Shown: one piece after another, positions 1 to 6,539 of the stretch | Position numbering within the stretch: the stretch's first letter is position 1 | Layout of the letters: every line of letters starts with the position of its first letter | Source: Thermodesulfovibrio sp. | Lineage (GTDB): Bacteria; Nitrospirota; Thermodesulfovibrionia; Thermodesulfovibrionales; JdFR-85 | Assembly: GCA_027050975.1 (NCBI GenBank) | Contig: JALUAR010000015.1 | Span: 1-7,029 of the forward strand | DNA: 7,029 nucleotides | Direction: 5' to 3' | Notes under the pieces: model-generated | The model's database searches: none | Seen by the model: the letters and a program-made list of their open reading frames with translations, nothing else | What the model was told of the DNA's origin: nothing | Translations under genes and position numbers: made by a program

Positions 1-1
1 G

Positions 2-1330
2 AAAGATATTCTTTGGCAGAAATGTCTCGATTCTATCGAGCAAAAGGTTGGGGTGGGCACCTTTGACCTATGGTTTAAGCCTATTAAGATCAGGCAGTAC
101 AAGGATGATCATATAGTGCTGGAGATTCCCAACAGGTTTTACAGGGAGTGGATAGAGGAGAACTACTCGGACATTATTGAAGAGACACTCAGGGAAATCG
201 AGGGAAGGGATATTTCAGTACGTTACAGAATCTCTGAAAAGCAGGACAGTGAAGTAAAAAAGATAACAGCACAGATAAACCACCGGAGAAGGACCCTCAG
301 AAACAGAGGGATATATCTGAATCCAAAGTACACCTTTGATGAGTTTGTGGTCGGTCCGAGCAACCAGTTTGCCCATGCAGCAGCCATGAAGGTGGCAGAA
401 TCCCCTGGGGTCACTTATAATCCATTGTTTATATACGGTGGTGTGGGTCTCGGAAAGACCCATCTGATAAATGCAATAGGTAACAAGGTTATAGACACCC
501 TGCCAGAGTATCGGGTGCTTTATGTACAGTCTGAACAGTTCACAAATGAGGTGGTTTCCGCAATAAGGCATGATAAGATGGGACAGCTGAAGGATAAATA
601 CAGAAACATAGACCTGCTTCTGATAGATGATATCCAGTTTATTGCAAACAAACAGCAGACACAGGAGGAGTTCTTCCATACTTTTAATGCCCTTTATGAG
701 CAGCAGAAGCAGATAGTGATATCCAGTGACAGACCACCAAAGGATATAAAGGACATTACAGACAGGCTGAAATCCCGCTTTACAATGGGACTGATTGCAG
801 ATATTCAGCCTCCGTCAGTAGAGACAAAGATGGCCATACTGGAGAAGAAGGCAGCATTTCAGAGGATAGTACTACCACAGGATGTGAGATACTTCCTTGC
901 CACAAAGGTTAAATCCAATATCAGGGAGCTTGAAGGGTGCCTTCTCAAGCTGGCAGCCCACTCCTCACTTACAGGTGTTCCGATCACTCTTGATATGGCA
1001 AAGGAGGTATTGAAGGACTTCCTTGTTGATGAGGAAAGGCCGATAACAGTTGAGTATATACTTAAAACAGTTGCAGAGTTTTACGGTATAAGACTGGTTG
1101 ATCTCAAATCCAAAAAGAGGACAAAGGAGATTGCCATACCAAGGCAGGTGGCTATGTATCTTGCGAGGGAACTGACGGATCTGTCCCTTCAGGATATTGG
1201 AAAGAACTTTGGTGGAAAGGACCATGCCACTGTAATTTATGCCTGTAAACAGGTGGAGAAGCGGAAAAGCAATGATGATTCATTTAGCAGGATCATAGAG
1301 ACACTGACTAAGAAGATAAAAGGTGAATAA
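2..1330 (+). CDS. dnaA: Chromosomal replication initiator DnaA (5' end at window edge)
   Basis: DnaA is the AAA+ initiator that binds DnaA boxes at the origin, melts it and helps load the helicase. The frame is open from base 2 and reads KDILWQKCLDSIEQ, a normal DnaA domain I start. Base 1 (g) could be the last base of the true ATG, so 442 codons are present, close to full family length. A GTG at 53 is internal: starting there would remove the conserved first helix. Domain I is followed by a short linker. The AAA+ core has Walker A GGVGLGKTH (437-463), Walker B LLLIDDIQF (about 614-640) and a sensor region with SRFTMGL. Domain IV carries the DNA-binding signature GKDHATV (1214-1234), where most family members have GRDH-TV. 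dnaN follows after 30 bases. Identification is secure; only the exact start lies outside view. Confidence 0.97.
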   Translation, partial: KDILWQKCLDSIEQKVGVGTFDLWFKPIKIRQYKDDHIVLEIPNRFYREWIEENYSDIIEETLREIEGRDISVRYRISEKQDSEVKKITAQINHRRRTLRNRGIYLNPKYTFDEFVVGPSNQFAHAAAMKVAESPGVTYNPLFIYGGVGLGKTHLINAIGNKVIDTLPEYRVLYVQSEQFTNEVVSAIRHDKMGQLKDKYRNIDLLLIDDIQFIANKQQTQEEFFHTFNALYEQQKQIVISSDRPPKDIKDITDRLKSRFTMGLIADIQPPSVETKMAILEKKAAFQRIVLPQDVRYFLATKVKSNIRELEGCLLKLAAHSSLTGVPITLDMAKEVLKDFLVDEERPITVEYILKTVAEFYGIRLVDLKSKKRTKEIAIPRQVAMYLARELTDLSLQDIGKNFGGKDHATVIYACKQVEKRKSNDDSFSRIIETLTKKIKGE

Positions 1331-1360
1331 TCAATTACCTAATAAAGCAGGGAGGCCATT

Positions 1361-2521
1361 ATGAACATCAGGGTATCAAAAGAGGAACTTCAGAAGAGGC
1401 TTTCAGACATCCAGAGTGTTGTGGACAAGAGGGCGACAATGCCCATACTCGGACATTTTCTTCTCTCTGTTGGTGAAGAATCATACATTACAGCTACAGA
1501 TCTTGAGACAGCGATTAAGGAACCGATAGGGGTGCTTGACATAAAGGAGAGGGGTGATCTCTGTATTCCGGCAAAGAAGCTCTATGAGATAGTGAGAGAG
1601 ATGGATGGTGAGATCGAGATTGACAGTGAGGGCACGGAATGGATAAAGCTTAAAACCGGCAAAAGCCTTTTCAGAATTGCCTGTATGAATCCGGAAGATT
1701 TTCCGAAATGGCCTCAGTTTACCGATAAGATAACCCTGGAGTTTGAAGCTGACAAACTCCATCAGATGATAGACCGTACAATTTATGCTGCTGGTGAGAG
1801 TGATACGAGATATACCCTTAACAGTCTTCTCTTCCATATCAAGCCGGGTGACAAAACCTTCACTATTGTTGGTACTGATGGCCACCGCCTCTCTATGATC
1901 AAGGACTCTATAGATATAGATCTTGATAAAGAGATCAAGGTTATAGTTCCAAGAAAATCCGCATCCGAGCTTAGAAGGTTTCTTGCAAAGGGTACAAAGA
2001 CCAAAGAGGCAGAGGAGACAGAGGGTGAATCACAGGAGGTAGCAGAATCAACGGGAAGGGTAAAAATAGATGTTGCAACAAACCATGTTGTTTTCAAAAC
2101 AGGCGATGTAGAGTTCCTTGTAAGGCTGATTGAAGGAAATTACCCGAATTATGAACAGGTTATACCTTCTGCAAATGAAAAGAAGGTTGGTATTAACAGA
2201 GAGGTCTTTATGAAGGCCCTGAGGAGAGTCTCTATCATCAGTAAAGACAGGAGCAATGCTATTAAACTCGATGTATCTCCAGGTGTATTGACCATCACAG
2301 CATCTAATCCTGATATAGGAGAGGCCAAGGATGAGATAGAGATAGATTACTCTGGTGAGGCAATCTCACTGGGCTTTAATGCCCGTTATCTCCTGGATGC
2401 TTTGAATTCCATGAGCAGTGATAGGGTTATATTTGAGCTTCAGGAGCCATTGAGTCCTACTCTCCTTAAAGAAGAGGGCAGAGATGATTATCTCTGCGTG
2501 GTTATGCCAATGAGGATATAG
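1361..2521 (+). CDS. dnaN: DNA polymerase III beta sliding clamp DnaN
   Basis: This gene encodes the ring-shaped processivity clamp (a homodimer in this family) that tethers DNA polymerase III and other enzymes to DNA. The 386-residue product shows the family landmarks: an N-terminal MNIRVSKEEL strand/helix, GTDGHRLSM at about residues 171-179, RLIEGNYPNYEQVIP in the central-to-third domain region, and the canonical C-terminal end VVMPMRI. The ATG at 1361 is supported by AGGGAGG at 1349-1355, five bases upstream. It lies 30 bases after dnaA and 22 bases before gyrB, so it is probably in the same transcript. It is slightly longer than usual (about 366-380) because of a hydrophilic, glutamate-rich insert at residues 211-232 (1991-2056). 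The fold around the insert looks normal, so the clamp is expected to be functional. Confidence 0.97.
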   Translation: MNIRVSKEELQKRLSDIQSVVDKRATMPILGHFLLSVGEESYITATDLETAIKEPIGVLDIKERGDLCIPAKKLYEIVREMDGEIEIDSEGTEWIKLKTGKSLFRIACMNPEDFPKWPQFTDKITLEFEADKLHQMIDRTIYAAGESDTRYTLNSLLFHIKPGDKTFTIVGTDGHRLSMIKDSIDIDLDKEIKVIVPRKSASELRRFLAKGTKTKEAEETEGESQEVAESTGRVKIDVATNHVVFKTGDVEFLVRLIEGNYPNYEQVIPSANEKKVGINREVFMKALRRVSIISKDRSNAIKLDVSPGVLTITASNPDIGEAKDEIEIDYSGEAISLGFNARYLLDALNSMSSDRVIFELQEPLSPTLLKEEGRDDYLCVVMPMRI

Positions 2522-2531
2522 AGACCAGGAC

Positions 2532-2538
2532 GGAGGAG
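2532..2538 (+). promoter_or_regulatory. Ribosome binding site that fixes the gyrB start
   Basis: GGAGGAG lies five bases before the ATG at 2544 but only two bases before the in-frame TTG at 2541. The spacing favours ATG 2544 as the gyrB start, one codon shorter than the longest open frame. Confidence 0.8.
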
Positions 2539-2543
2539 TTTTG

Positions 2544-4934
2544 ATGAAAAAAGAAGATATAAAGCAGGAATACACAGCAGAGGATATTAAAATACTGAAA
2601 GGTCTTGCAGCTGTTAGGAAGAGACCGGCCATGTATATTGGCTCTACCGGTCCCGAAGGTCTGCACCACCTTGTGTATGAGGTGGTGGACAACAGTGTTG
2701 ACGAGGCACTTGCCGGTTACTGTACACAGATAGAAGTGATTCTTCATCATGACGGCAGTTGTACAGTAATAGATAACGGACGAGGCATACCCACGGAGCC
2801 TCATCCTGGTGACCCAAAGGGAAGGTCTGCTGCAGAGATTGTGCTTACAGAGCTTCATGCAGGAGGAAAGTTTGAGGCCAAGGCATACAGGGTATCAGGA
2901 GGTCTTCACGGTGTTGGTGTCTCTGTTGTGAATGGCCTTTCAGAGTGGCTTGAGGTTGAGATAAAGCGTGGTGGCAAGGTCTACCATCAGAAGTTTGAAA
3001 GAGGTGTTCCGGTCACTCCTCTTGAGGTTATCGGCAAGACCAGAAGCACCGGTACAAAGGTGACCTTCAAGCCTGACAGTGAGATCTTCGAGACCACTGA
3101 CTTCAGCTTTGATGTCCTCAGTCAGAGACTTAGGGAGCTTGCCTTTCTTAACAAAGGATTAAAGATAAGCATTACCGATGAGCGTACCGGAAAGAGACAG
3201 GAGTTTTATTACAAGGGAGGCATTGTCTCCTTTGTGGAGCATCTGAACAGAAAAAAGACCACTCTCCATCCAAAGCCAATATATATTTCAGGAGAGCGTG
3301 ACGGAAGGATTGTGGAGATAGCCCTCCAGTACAATGATTCCTACACCGAGACAATATATACCTTTGCCAATAACATAAATACCAGAGAGGGAGGCACCCA
3401 TCTTGTGGGGTTCAAATCAGCCCTCACGAGAACGGCAAACCAGTATGCCCATTCCTCGGGAATAATCAAAAACGGAAAGACCTCCATTTCTGGTGACGAT
3501 ATCCGAGAGGGGCTGACTGCCGTTATAAGTGTGAAGGTTCCAGATCCGCAGTTTGAAGGACAGACAAAGATGAAACTTGGTAACACCGAGGTTAAAGGCA
3601 TTGTGGAATCCATAGTTAATGATCAGCTTGGGAGGTTCTTTGAGGAGCATCCTGCTATAGCAAAGAAGATCATAGAGAAGGCTGTTCAGGCAGCACGGGC
3701 CCGCGAGGCAGCCAGAAAGGCAAGGGAACTGGCAAGGAGAAAGGGTGCTCTTGATGACTCCGGGCTTCCCGGGAAACTGGCTGACTGTTCGGAGAAGGAC
3801 CCGGCAGAGAGTGAACTCTTTATTGTTGAGGGTGACTCTGCAGGTGGCTCTGCAAAGCAGGGCAGGGACAGACGATTTCAGGCAATACTGCCCCTGAGGG
3901 GTAAAATCCTTAATGTTGAGAAGGCGCGATTTGACAAGATGTTATCCTCTGAAGAGATAAAGACCCTGATCACGGCCCTTGGCACAGGTATCGGACCGGA
4001 GTTTGACATTTCAAAAATTCGGTATCACAGAATCATCCTGATGACAGATGCCGATGTTGACGGAGCCCATATCCGAACCCTTTTGCTAACATTTTTCTTC
4101 AGGCAGATGCCGCAGGTTATAGAAAAGGGTTATCTGTACATTGCCCAACCCCCCCTGTATAAGGTCAAAAGGGGTCGGACAGAGAAGTATATCCAGAGTG
4201 ACAGCGAACTCCAGAATATGCTTTTTGAGCTTGCAGCGGAAGAGGTAGCCCTGAGGATAAAGGGAGAAATGCTAAAAGGCAAGGCTGTGATTCCCTATCT
4301 GAAAAGGATGTCGGAGTATGTGAATCTCATGAACTGGTTTGTCCTGAGAAGAAAGGATACTGAGATTCTGGAATTTCTTATGGATAAGGATATCACGGGA
4401 GATCTTCTCAAAGACAAGATAGCCCTTGAATCCTTATGTAACGAGATTAAGGAAAGGTTTCAGAATGTAAAGATTTCGGAGATAACCTTTGATGAGGAAC
4501 ATGCAAGCTATGGTGTTGAGATCAGAAGACTTGGCAGAAGGGTCAGGTTAAATGCCGAATTTCTCAATTCTCCGGACTTTAAAGAACTGAACAACCTGCA
4601 TGGCATAGTAAAAGACCTTGGTCCCCGTCCATTTTTACTGCAGTTGAAAGACCAGGAGAGGAGTTTTCATTCTGTAAAGGAGATGCTTGATACGGTAAAT
4701 GATGTGGCCAGAAAGGGGCTAACTATTCAGCGCTACAAGGGTCTTGGAGAGATGAATCCCCAGCAGTTATGGGAGACAACAATGGATCCTGAGAAGAGAA
4801 CACTGCTAAAGGTGAGTGTGGAAGACTCTGTACAGGCGGATGAGGTCTTTACAATTCTCATGGGTGATCAGGTGGAGCCGCGGAAGGAGTTTATTGTCAA
4901 ACATGCCCTTGAGGCAAGGAATATAGACATATAA
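2544..4934 (+). CDS. gyrB: DNA gyrase subunit B (long, Gram-negative type)
   Basis: GyrB is the ATPase subunit of type IIA topoisomerase gyrase and works with GyrA to add negative supercoils. The 796-residue product has, in order, the GHKL ATPase domain with EVVDNSVDEA (catalytic Glu46, Asn50), DNGRGIP (Asp77) and GGLHGVGVSVVN (from about residue 119), then the transducer domain. The TOPRIM domain follows, with EGDSAGG (Glu429) and the metal-binding DADVDGAH (Asp502, 504, 506), and finally YKGLGEMNPQQLWETTMDP near the C-terminus. Roughly residues 555-725 form the extra segment found in E. coli-length GyrB and absent from the ~640-residue Gram-positive form. The QLWETTMDP ending and overall match favour GyrB over ParE, though paralogue assignment from one sequence is not absolute. 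No recF lies between it and dnaN, and gyrA is not adjacent. tolQ follows after 16 bases. Confidence 0.96.
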   Translation: MKKEDIKQEYTAEDIKILKGLAAVRKRPAMYIGSTGPEGLHHLVYEVVDNSVDEALAGYCTQIEVILHHDGSCTVIDNGRGIPTEPHPGDPKGRSAAEIVLTELHAGGKFEAKAYRVSGGLHGVGVSVVNGLSEWLEVEIKRGGKVYHQKFERGVPVTPLEVIGKTRSTGTKVTFKPDSEIFETTDFSFDVLSQRLRELAFLNKGLKISITDERTGKRQEFYYKGGIVSFVEHLNRKKTTLHPKPIYISGERDGRIVEIALQYNDSYTETIYTFANNINTREGGTHLVGFKSALTRTANQYAHSSGIIKNGKTSISGDDIREGLTAVISVKVPDPQFEGQTKMKLGNTEVKGIVESIVNDQLGRFFEEHPAIAKKIIEKAVQAARAREAARKARELARRKGALDDSGLPGKLADCSEKDPAESELFIVEGDSAGGSAKQGRDRRFQAILPLRGKILNVEKARFDKMLSSEEIKTLITALGTGIGPEFDISKIRYHRIILMTDADVDGAHIRTLLLTFFFRQMPQVIEKGYLYIAQPPLYKVKRGRTEKYIQSDSELQNMLFELAAEEVALRIKGEMLKGKAVIPYLKRMSEYVNLMNWFVLRRKDTEILEFLMDKDITGDLLKDKIALESLCNEIKERFQNVKISEITFDEEHASYGVEIRRLGRRVRLNAEFLNSPDFKELNNLHGIVKDLGPRPFLLQLKDQERSFHSVKEMLDTVNDVARKGLTIQRYKGLGEMNPQQLWETTMDPEKRTLLKVSVEDSVQADEVFTILMGDQVEPRKEFIVKHALEARNIDI

Positions 4935-4950
4935 AATTAAGGAGTGTTTT

Positions 4951-5577
4951 ATGAGTGGGAACACGGCTTTGGAGCTGATACTGCATGCCGGTTTGGTTGT
5001 AAAGGGAGTTTTGTTGATTCTTGTCCTCTTTTCCGTTATCTCCTGGGCAATTATACTTTACAAGTGGTGGTATTTCTCAAAGGCGAAAAAGGAGACAGCG
5101 AAGTTTTTGAGTCTTTATGAGGCAGGAGCTGAACCAAAGTCCCTGTTCAATTCAAGCAGAGCCCTAATGCTGAGCCCCCTTGCAAGGCTTTTCAGGGCTG
5201 TGTACAGGGACGTGCCTCAGCAGAGGGATGAACTGAGGCGTACCCTGCGCAGATATGTTACCCTTGAATCAGCGAGGCTTGAACGGTATCTCAATTTCCT
5301 TGCCACAACAGGCTCCACCACGCCCTTTATCGGTCTTTTCGGAACAGTATGGGGTATTATGAATTCCTTCCGTGGCATTGGTGCTGCTGGCTCAGCCTCC
5401 CTTGCCGTGGTGGCTCCAGGAATAGCAGAGGCCCTGATTGCCACAGCCATGGGCCTTGCTGCTGCAATCCCTGCAGTTATTGGATACAACTACTTTCTAA
5501 GTATGGCTGGAAGGATGATCATCCAGATGGAGGACTTTTCAGAGGAACTCCTGGACTATCTCACCAGGAGAGAGTGA
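4951..5577 (+). CDS. tolQ: TolQ/ExbB/MotA-family proton channel subunit, probably TolQ
   Basis: This inner-membrane protein forms, with TolR, a proton-driven motor that energises the Tol-Pal system during envelope constriction. The 208-residue product has three predicted membrane segments: residues ~14-38, ~115-140 and ~155-180. A basic cytoplasmic loop lies between the first two. The family core is clear: TGSTTPFIGLFGTVWGIM followed by SLAVVAPGIAEALIATAMGL, with the conserved channel-lining Thr/Ser/Pro residues. That wording is closer to TolQ than to ExbB, but the two are hard to separate without partners. It is somewhat short (TolQ is often ~225-230), although the C-terminal helix ending in LLDYLTRRE looks complete. 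AAGGAG at 4939-4944 sits six bases before the ATG, and gyrB ends 16 bases upstream. Oddly, no tolR or other tol gene follows; the next 635 bases hold only gene remnants. Confidence 0.88.
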   Translation: MSGNTALELILHAGLVVKGVLLILVLFSVISWAIILYKWWYFSKAKKETAKFLSLYEAGAEPKSLFNSSRALMLSPLARLFRAVYRDVPQQRDELRRTLRRYVTLESARLERYLNFLATTGSTTPFIGLFGTVWGIMNSFRGIGAAGSASLAVVAPGIAEALIATAMGLAAAIPAVIGYNYFLSMAGRMIIQMEDFSEELLDYLTRRE

Positions 5578-5619
5578 ATTTATAACAAACCCTTAATCTA
5601 AATGACACCAGAGGAGAGG

Positions 5620-5656
5620 ACACCCAAAATGCCGATAGAAAATAGGGTGTTTTTTT
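5620..5656 (+). terminator. Possible intrinsic terminator after tolQ
   Basis: ACACCC (5620-5625) can pair with GGGTGT (5645-5650), and a run of seven T (5650-5656) follows directly. The stem is six perfect base pairs and can extend outwards only through G-U/A-U pairs. The 19-base loop is large, so the terminator is plausible but not strong. It sits 43 bases after the tolQ stop, a sensible place to end the dnaA-dnaN-gyrB-tolQ transcript. The same bases also fall inside a possible small decayed ORF. Confidence 0.42.
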
Positions 5657-5717
5657 CGTAACAGGTAGTGGATATTGCCTGACTGACGGTGTTGCTGTTA
5701 AGGAGTTTCCCCTTAAA
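5629..5717 (+). pseudogene. Unrecognised small coding-like stretch, frameshifted at a T run
   Basis: A good ribosome site (GGAGAGG, 5613-5619) precedes ATG 5629, which reads MPIENRVFFS and stops at 5659-5661. In the neighbouring frame, reading continues across the T run as VTGSGYCLTDGVAVKEFPLK and runs without a stop into the ATG of the VapB remnant at 5718. One base added to the T run would join the two parts into about 30 residues. I do not recognise this sequence. It may be a remnant of a small gene, or chance openness around a terminator-like hairpin. Confidence 0.25.
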
Positions 5718-5922
5718 ATGTGCACCACACTGAACATAGAAGATAGAAGATGAATTAATTGAAAAGGCATCAAAGTTAACAGGCATAAAGGAGAAAACAA
5801 CTCTTGTCAGACTCGGACTTGAGGCCCTGATCGCCAGAGAAAGCAGTAAGAGACTCGCCAGCCTGGGAGGGACTGAAAAGAAACTGACCATGATACCCCG
5901 CAGAAGAATCTGTAAAAAATAG
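5718..5922 (+). pseudogene. vapB: VapB-family antitoxin, frameshifted; no VapC partner
   Basis: VapB antitoxins are short ribbon-helix-helix DNA-binding proteins that neutralise the VapC PIN-domain RNase and repress their own operon. From ATG 5718 the frame reads MCTTLNIED, the typical VapB N-terminal strand, then RR and a stop at 5751-5753. Starting at GAA 5746 in another frame, the protein resumes as EDELIEKASKLTGIKEKT and TLVRLGLEALIARES, then RLASLGGT and the familiar ending PRRR, stopping at 5920-5922. Removing one copy of the 7-bp direct repeat at 5738-5751 restores one uninterrupted ~66-residue VapB. AAGGAG (5700-5705) is upstream with a loose 12-base gap. No vapC follows: an hsdS tail starts 23 bases later. 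The match to the VapB family (DUF2191-like) is from recognition of the motif pattern. The gene is broken unless frameshifting rescues it. Confidence 0.8.
5736..5751 (+). repeat. 7-bp tandem duplication that breaks the VapB gene
   Basis: AGAAGAT occurs twice head to tail at 5738-5744 and 5745-5751, and the period-7 match extends two bases to the left (5736). Seven is not a multiple of three, so the second copy shifts the VapB frame at the Glu-Asp codons and leads to a TGA at 5751-5753. This is a typical product of replication slippage. Confidence 0.9.
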
Positions 5923-5927
5923 AAGGT

Positions 5928-5954
5928 TCTCTCTGTCTCCGCTAGGCAGAGAGA
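5928..5954. other. 11-bp hairpin between the VapB and hsdS remnants
   Basis: TCTCTCTGTCT (5928-5938) pairs with AGGCAGAGAGA (5944-5954) over 11 positions with one G-T wobble, leaving a five-base loop CCGCT. No T run follows, so it is not a standard intrinsic terminator. Its right arm is also the first codons of the hsdS remnant (Ala-Glu-Arg-Leu). It may be a transcript-processing or attenuating stem, or a structure at a rearrangement junction. Confidence 0.5.
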
Positions 5955-6128
5955 CTCAGGCAGAGCATCCTGAAAAGGGCCTTTGAGGGCAACCTGGTGC
6001 CACAGGACCCCAATGATGAACCAGCAGAGAAGTTCCTGGAGAGGATAAAGAGAGAAAAAGAGAAAAAAAGAGAAATGTTCGGGAAAGAAGGTTCCATTTC
6101 AAAAAAGAAGAAAGGCAGGAGCAGATAG
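5946..6128 (+). pseudogene. hsdS: C-terminal tail of type I restriction specificity subunit HsdS
   Basis: HsdS recognises the DNA target of a type I restriction-modification complex through two target-recognition domains separated by long helices. Only the last ~60 codons remain here. The frame reads AERLRQSILKRAFEG and then NLVPQDPNDEPAEKFLERI, the very characteristic distal end of HsdS proteins, followed by a lysine-rich tail to TAG 6126-6128. In frame, a TAG lies at 5943-5945, and there is neither a start codon nor any target-recognition domain upstream, where an HsdS would normally have about 400 more residues. It is therefore a fragment left by a deletion or rearrangement. The order is unusual, because an hsdM remnant lies downstream of this hsdS tail rather than before it. 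Identification rests on motif recognition. Confidence 0.82.
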
Positions 6129-6168
6129 ACTGATAATTAGCTGGAGGCTCTGGGTGCCTCGAAGGTAT

Positions 6169-6207
6169 TTGTATGGGGTGAGAAAATGATATAATTATCT
6201 GAGGAGG
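6169..6207 (+). promoter_or_regulatory. Possible promoter plus ribosome site for the toxin-antitoxin pair
   Basis: A perfect -10 hexamer TATAAT lies at 6190-6195. The best -35 candidate is TTGTAT (6169-6174), only three of six consensus matches and with a short 15-base spacer. GAGGAGG at 6201-6207 is a strong Shine-Dalgarno sequence five bases before ATG 6213. If this -10 is used, transcription would begin about at the ribosome site, giving a leader of only about a dozen bases. A short GAGGC/GCCTC inverted repeat (6144-6148, 6156-6160) lies just upstream and could be an operator. The ribosome site is firm; the promoter is tentative. Confidence 0.45.
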
Positions 6208-6212
6208 TTATT

Positions 6213-6539
6213 ATGCCACATGTTCTGGAGATAGACAAGGATATATACACCGCGCTGGTTGAATCCTTTGGTGAGGAGGCACTGAAGGACAAAATAGATG
6301 ATATCCTTTTGTCTGCCCTTGAGAGCAGGCTTGAGCAGTATTCCAGAGAGATTCTGAAGTTTGAAGAAAAATACGGTATGTCTTTTAAAGAGTTTGCTGA
6401 GAAGTGGGATAAAGGTGAAATTAAGGATAAGCATAGCTATGAAGTAGAAAGCGATTTTATTGACTGGGAAATGCTGGAGATGGAGAAGAAAGACCTGATT
6501 TCAGTTCTTTCCCGGCTTAAGGGCATCAGGAAGAAATGA
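6213..6539 (+). CDS. Putative antitoxin paired with a TumE/DUF6516-like toxin
   Basis: This is a 108-residue, highly charged, mostly helical soluble protein with no membrane segment. Residues 1-10 (MPHVLEIDKD) could form a short N-terminal strand. A long helix follows (~10-45), then FEEKYGMSFKEFAEKW (~50-65) and an acidic SYEVESDFIDWEMLEME segment (~75-92). A basic tail ends RKK. The KYGMSF...SYEVESD..DWE pattern resembles small proteins encoded next to DUF6516/TumE-like toxins in bacteria and archaea. It is from memory, not a search. The start has GAGGAGG five bases upstream. Its stop overlaps the next gene's start as ATGA, indicating translational coupling as in two-gene toxin-antitoxin operons. 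The acidic C-terminal part is a plausible toxin-binding segment. The gene looks intact, unlike its decayed neighbours. Function is inferred from pairing and remains unproven. Confidence 0.6.
   Translation: MPHVLEIDKDIYTALVESFGEEALKDKIDDILLSALESRLEQYSREILKFEEKYGMSFKEFAEKWDKGEIKDKHSYEVESDFIDWEMLEMEKKDLISVLSRLKGIRKK

Noticed and set aside
26..40. CTCGA-TTCTA-TCGAG inverted repeat near the window start
   Set aside because: It is only five pairs and lies within conserved dnaA codons; best taken as chance.
53..55. GTG as the start of dnaA
   Set aside because: The frame upstream to base 2 reads a standard DnaA N-terminus (KDILWQKCLDSIEQ), so GTG 53 is an internal valine codon.
215..679. Long open frame on the - strand inside dnaA (and similar ones inside dnaN, gyrB and tolQ)
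   Set aside because: They lie antisense to well-conserved genes, have odd composition and no recognisable motifs.
1331..1360. Replication origin or DnaA boxes near dnaA/dnaN
   Set aside because: The 30-base gap is too small and I saw no TTATCCACA-like 9-mers in this or the 5578-6212 gap; an origin could lie upstream of the window.
2541..2543. TTG as the start of gyrB
   Set aside because: Only two bases separate it from the Shine-Dalgarno sequence; ATG 2544 has proper spacing.
5349..5585. Second + strand frame inside tolQ
   Set aside because: It overlaps the most conserved part of TolQ in another frame and its Cys/Trp-rich product matches no family I know.
5561..5891. - strand open frames across the remnant region
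   Set aside because: They are antisense to the VapB remnant, which has clear family motifs; their products look like translated noise.
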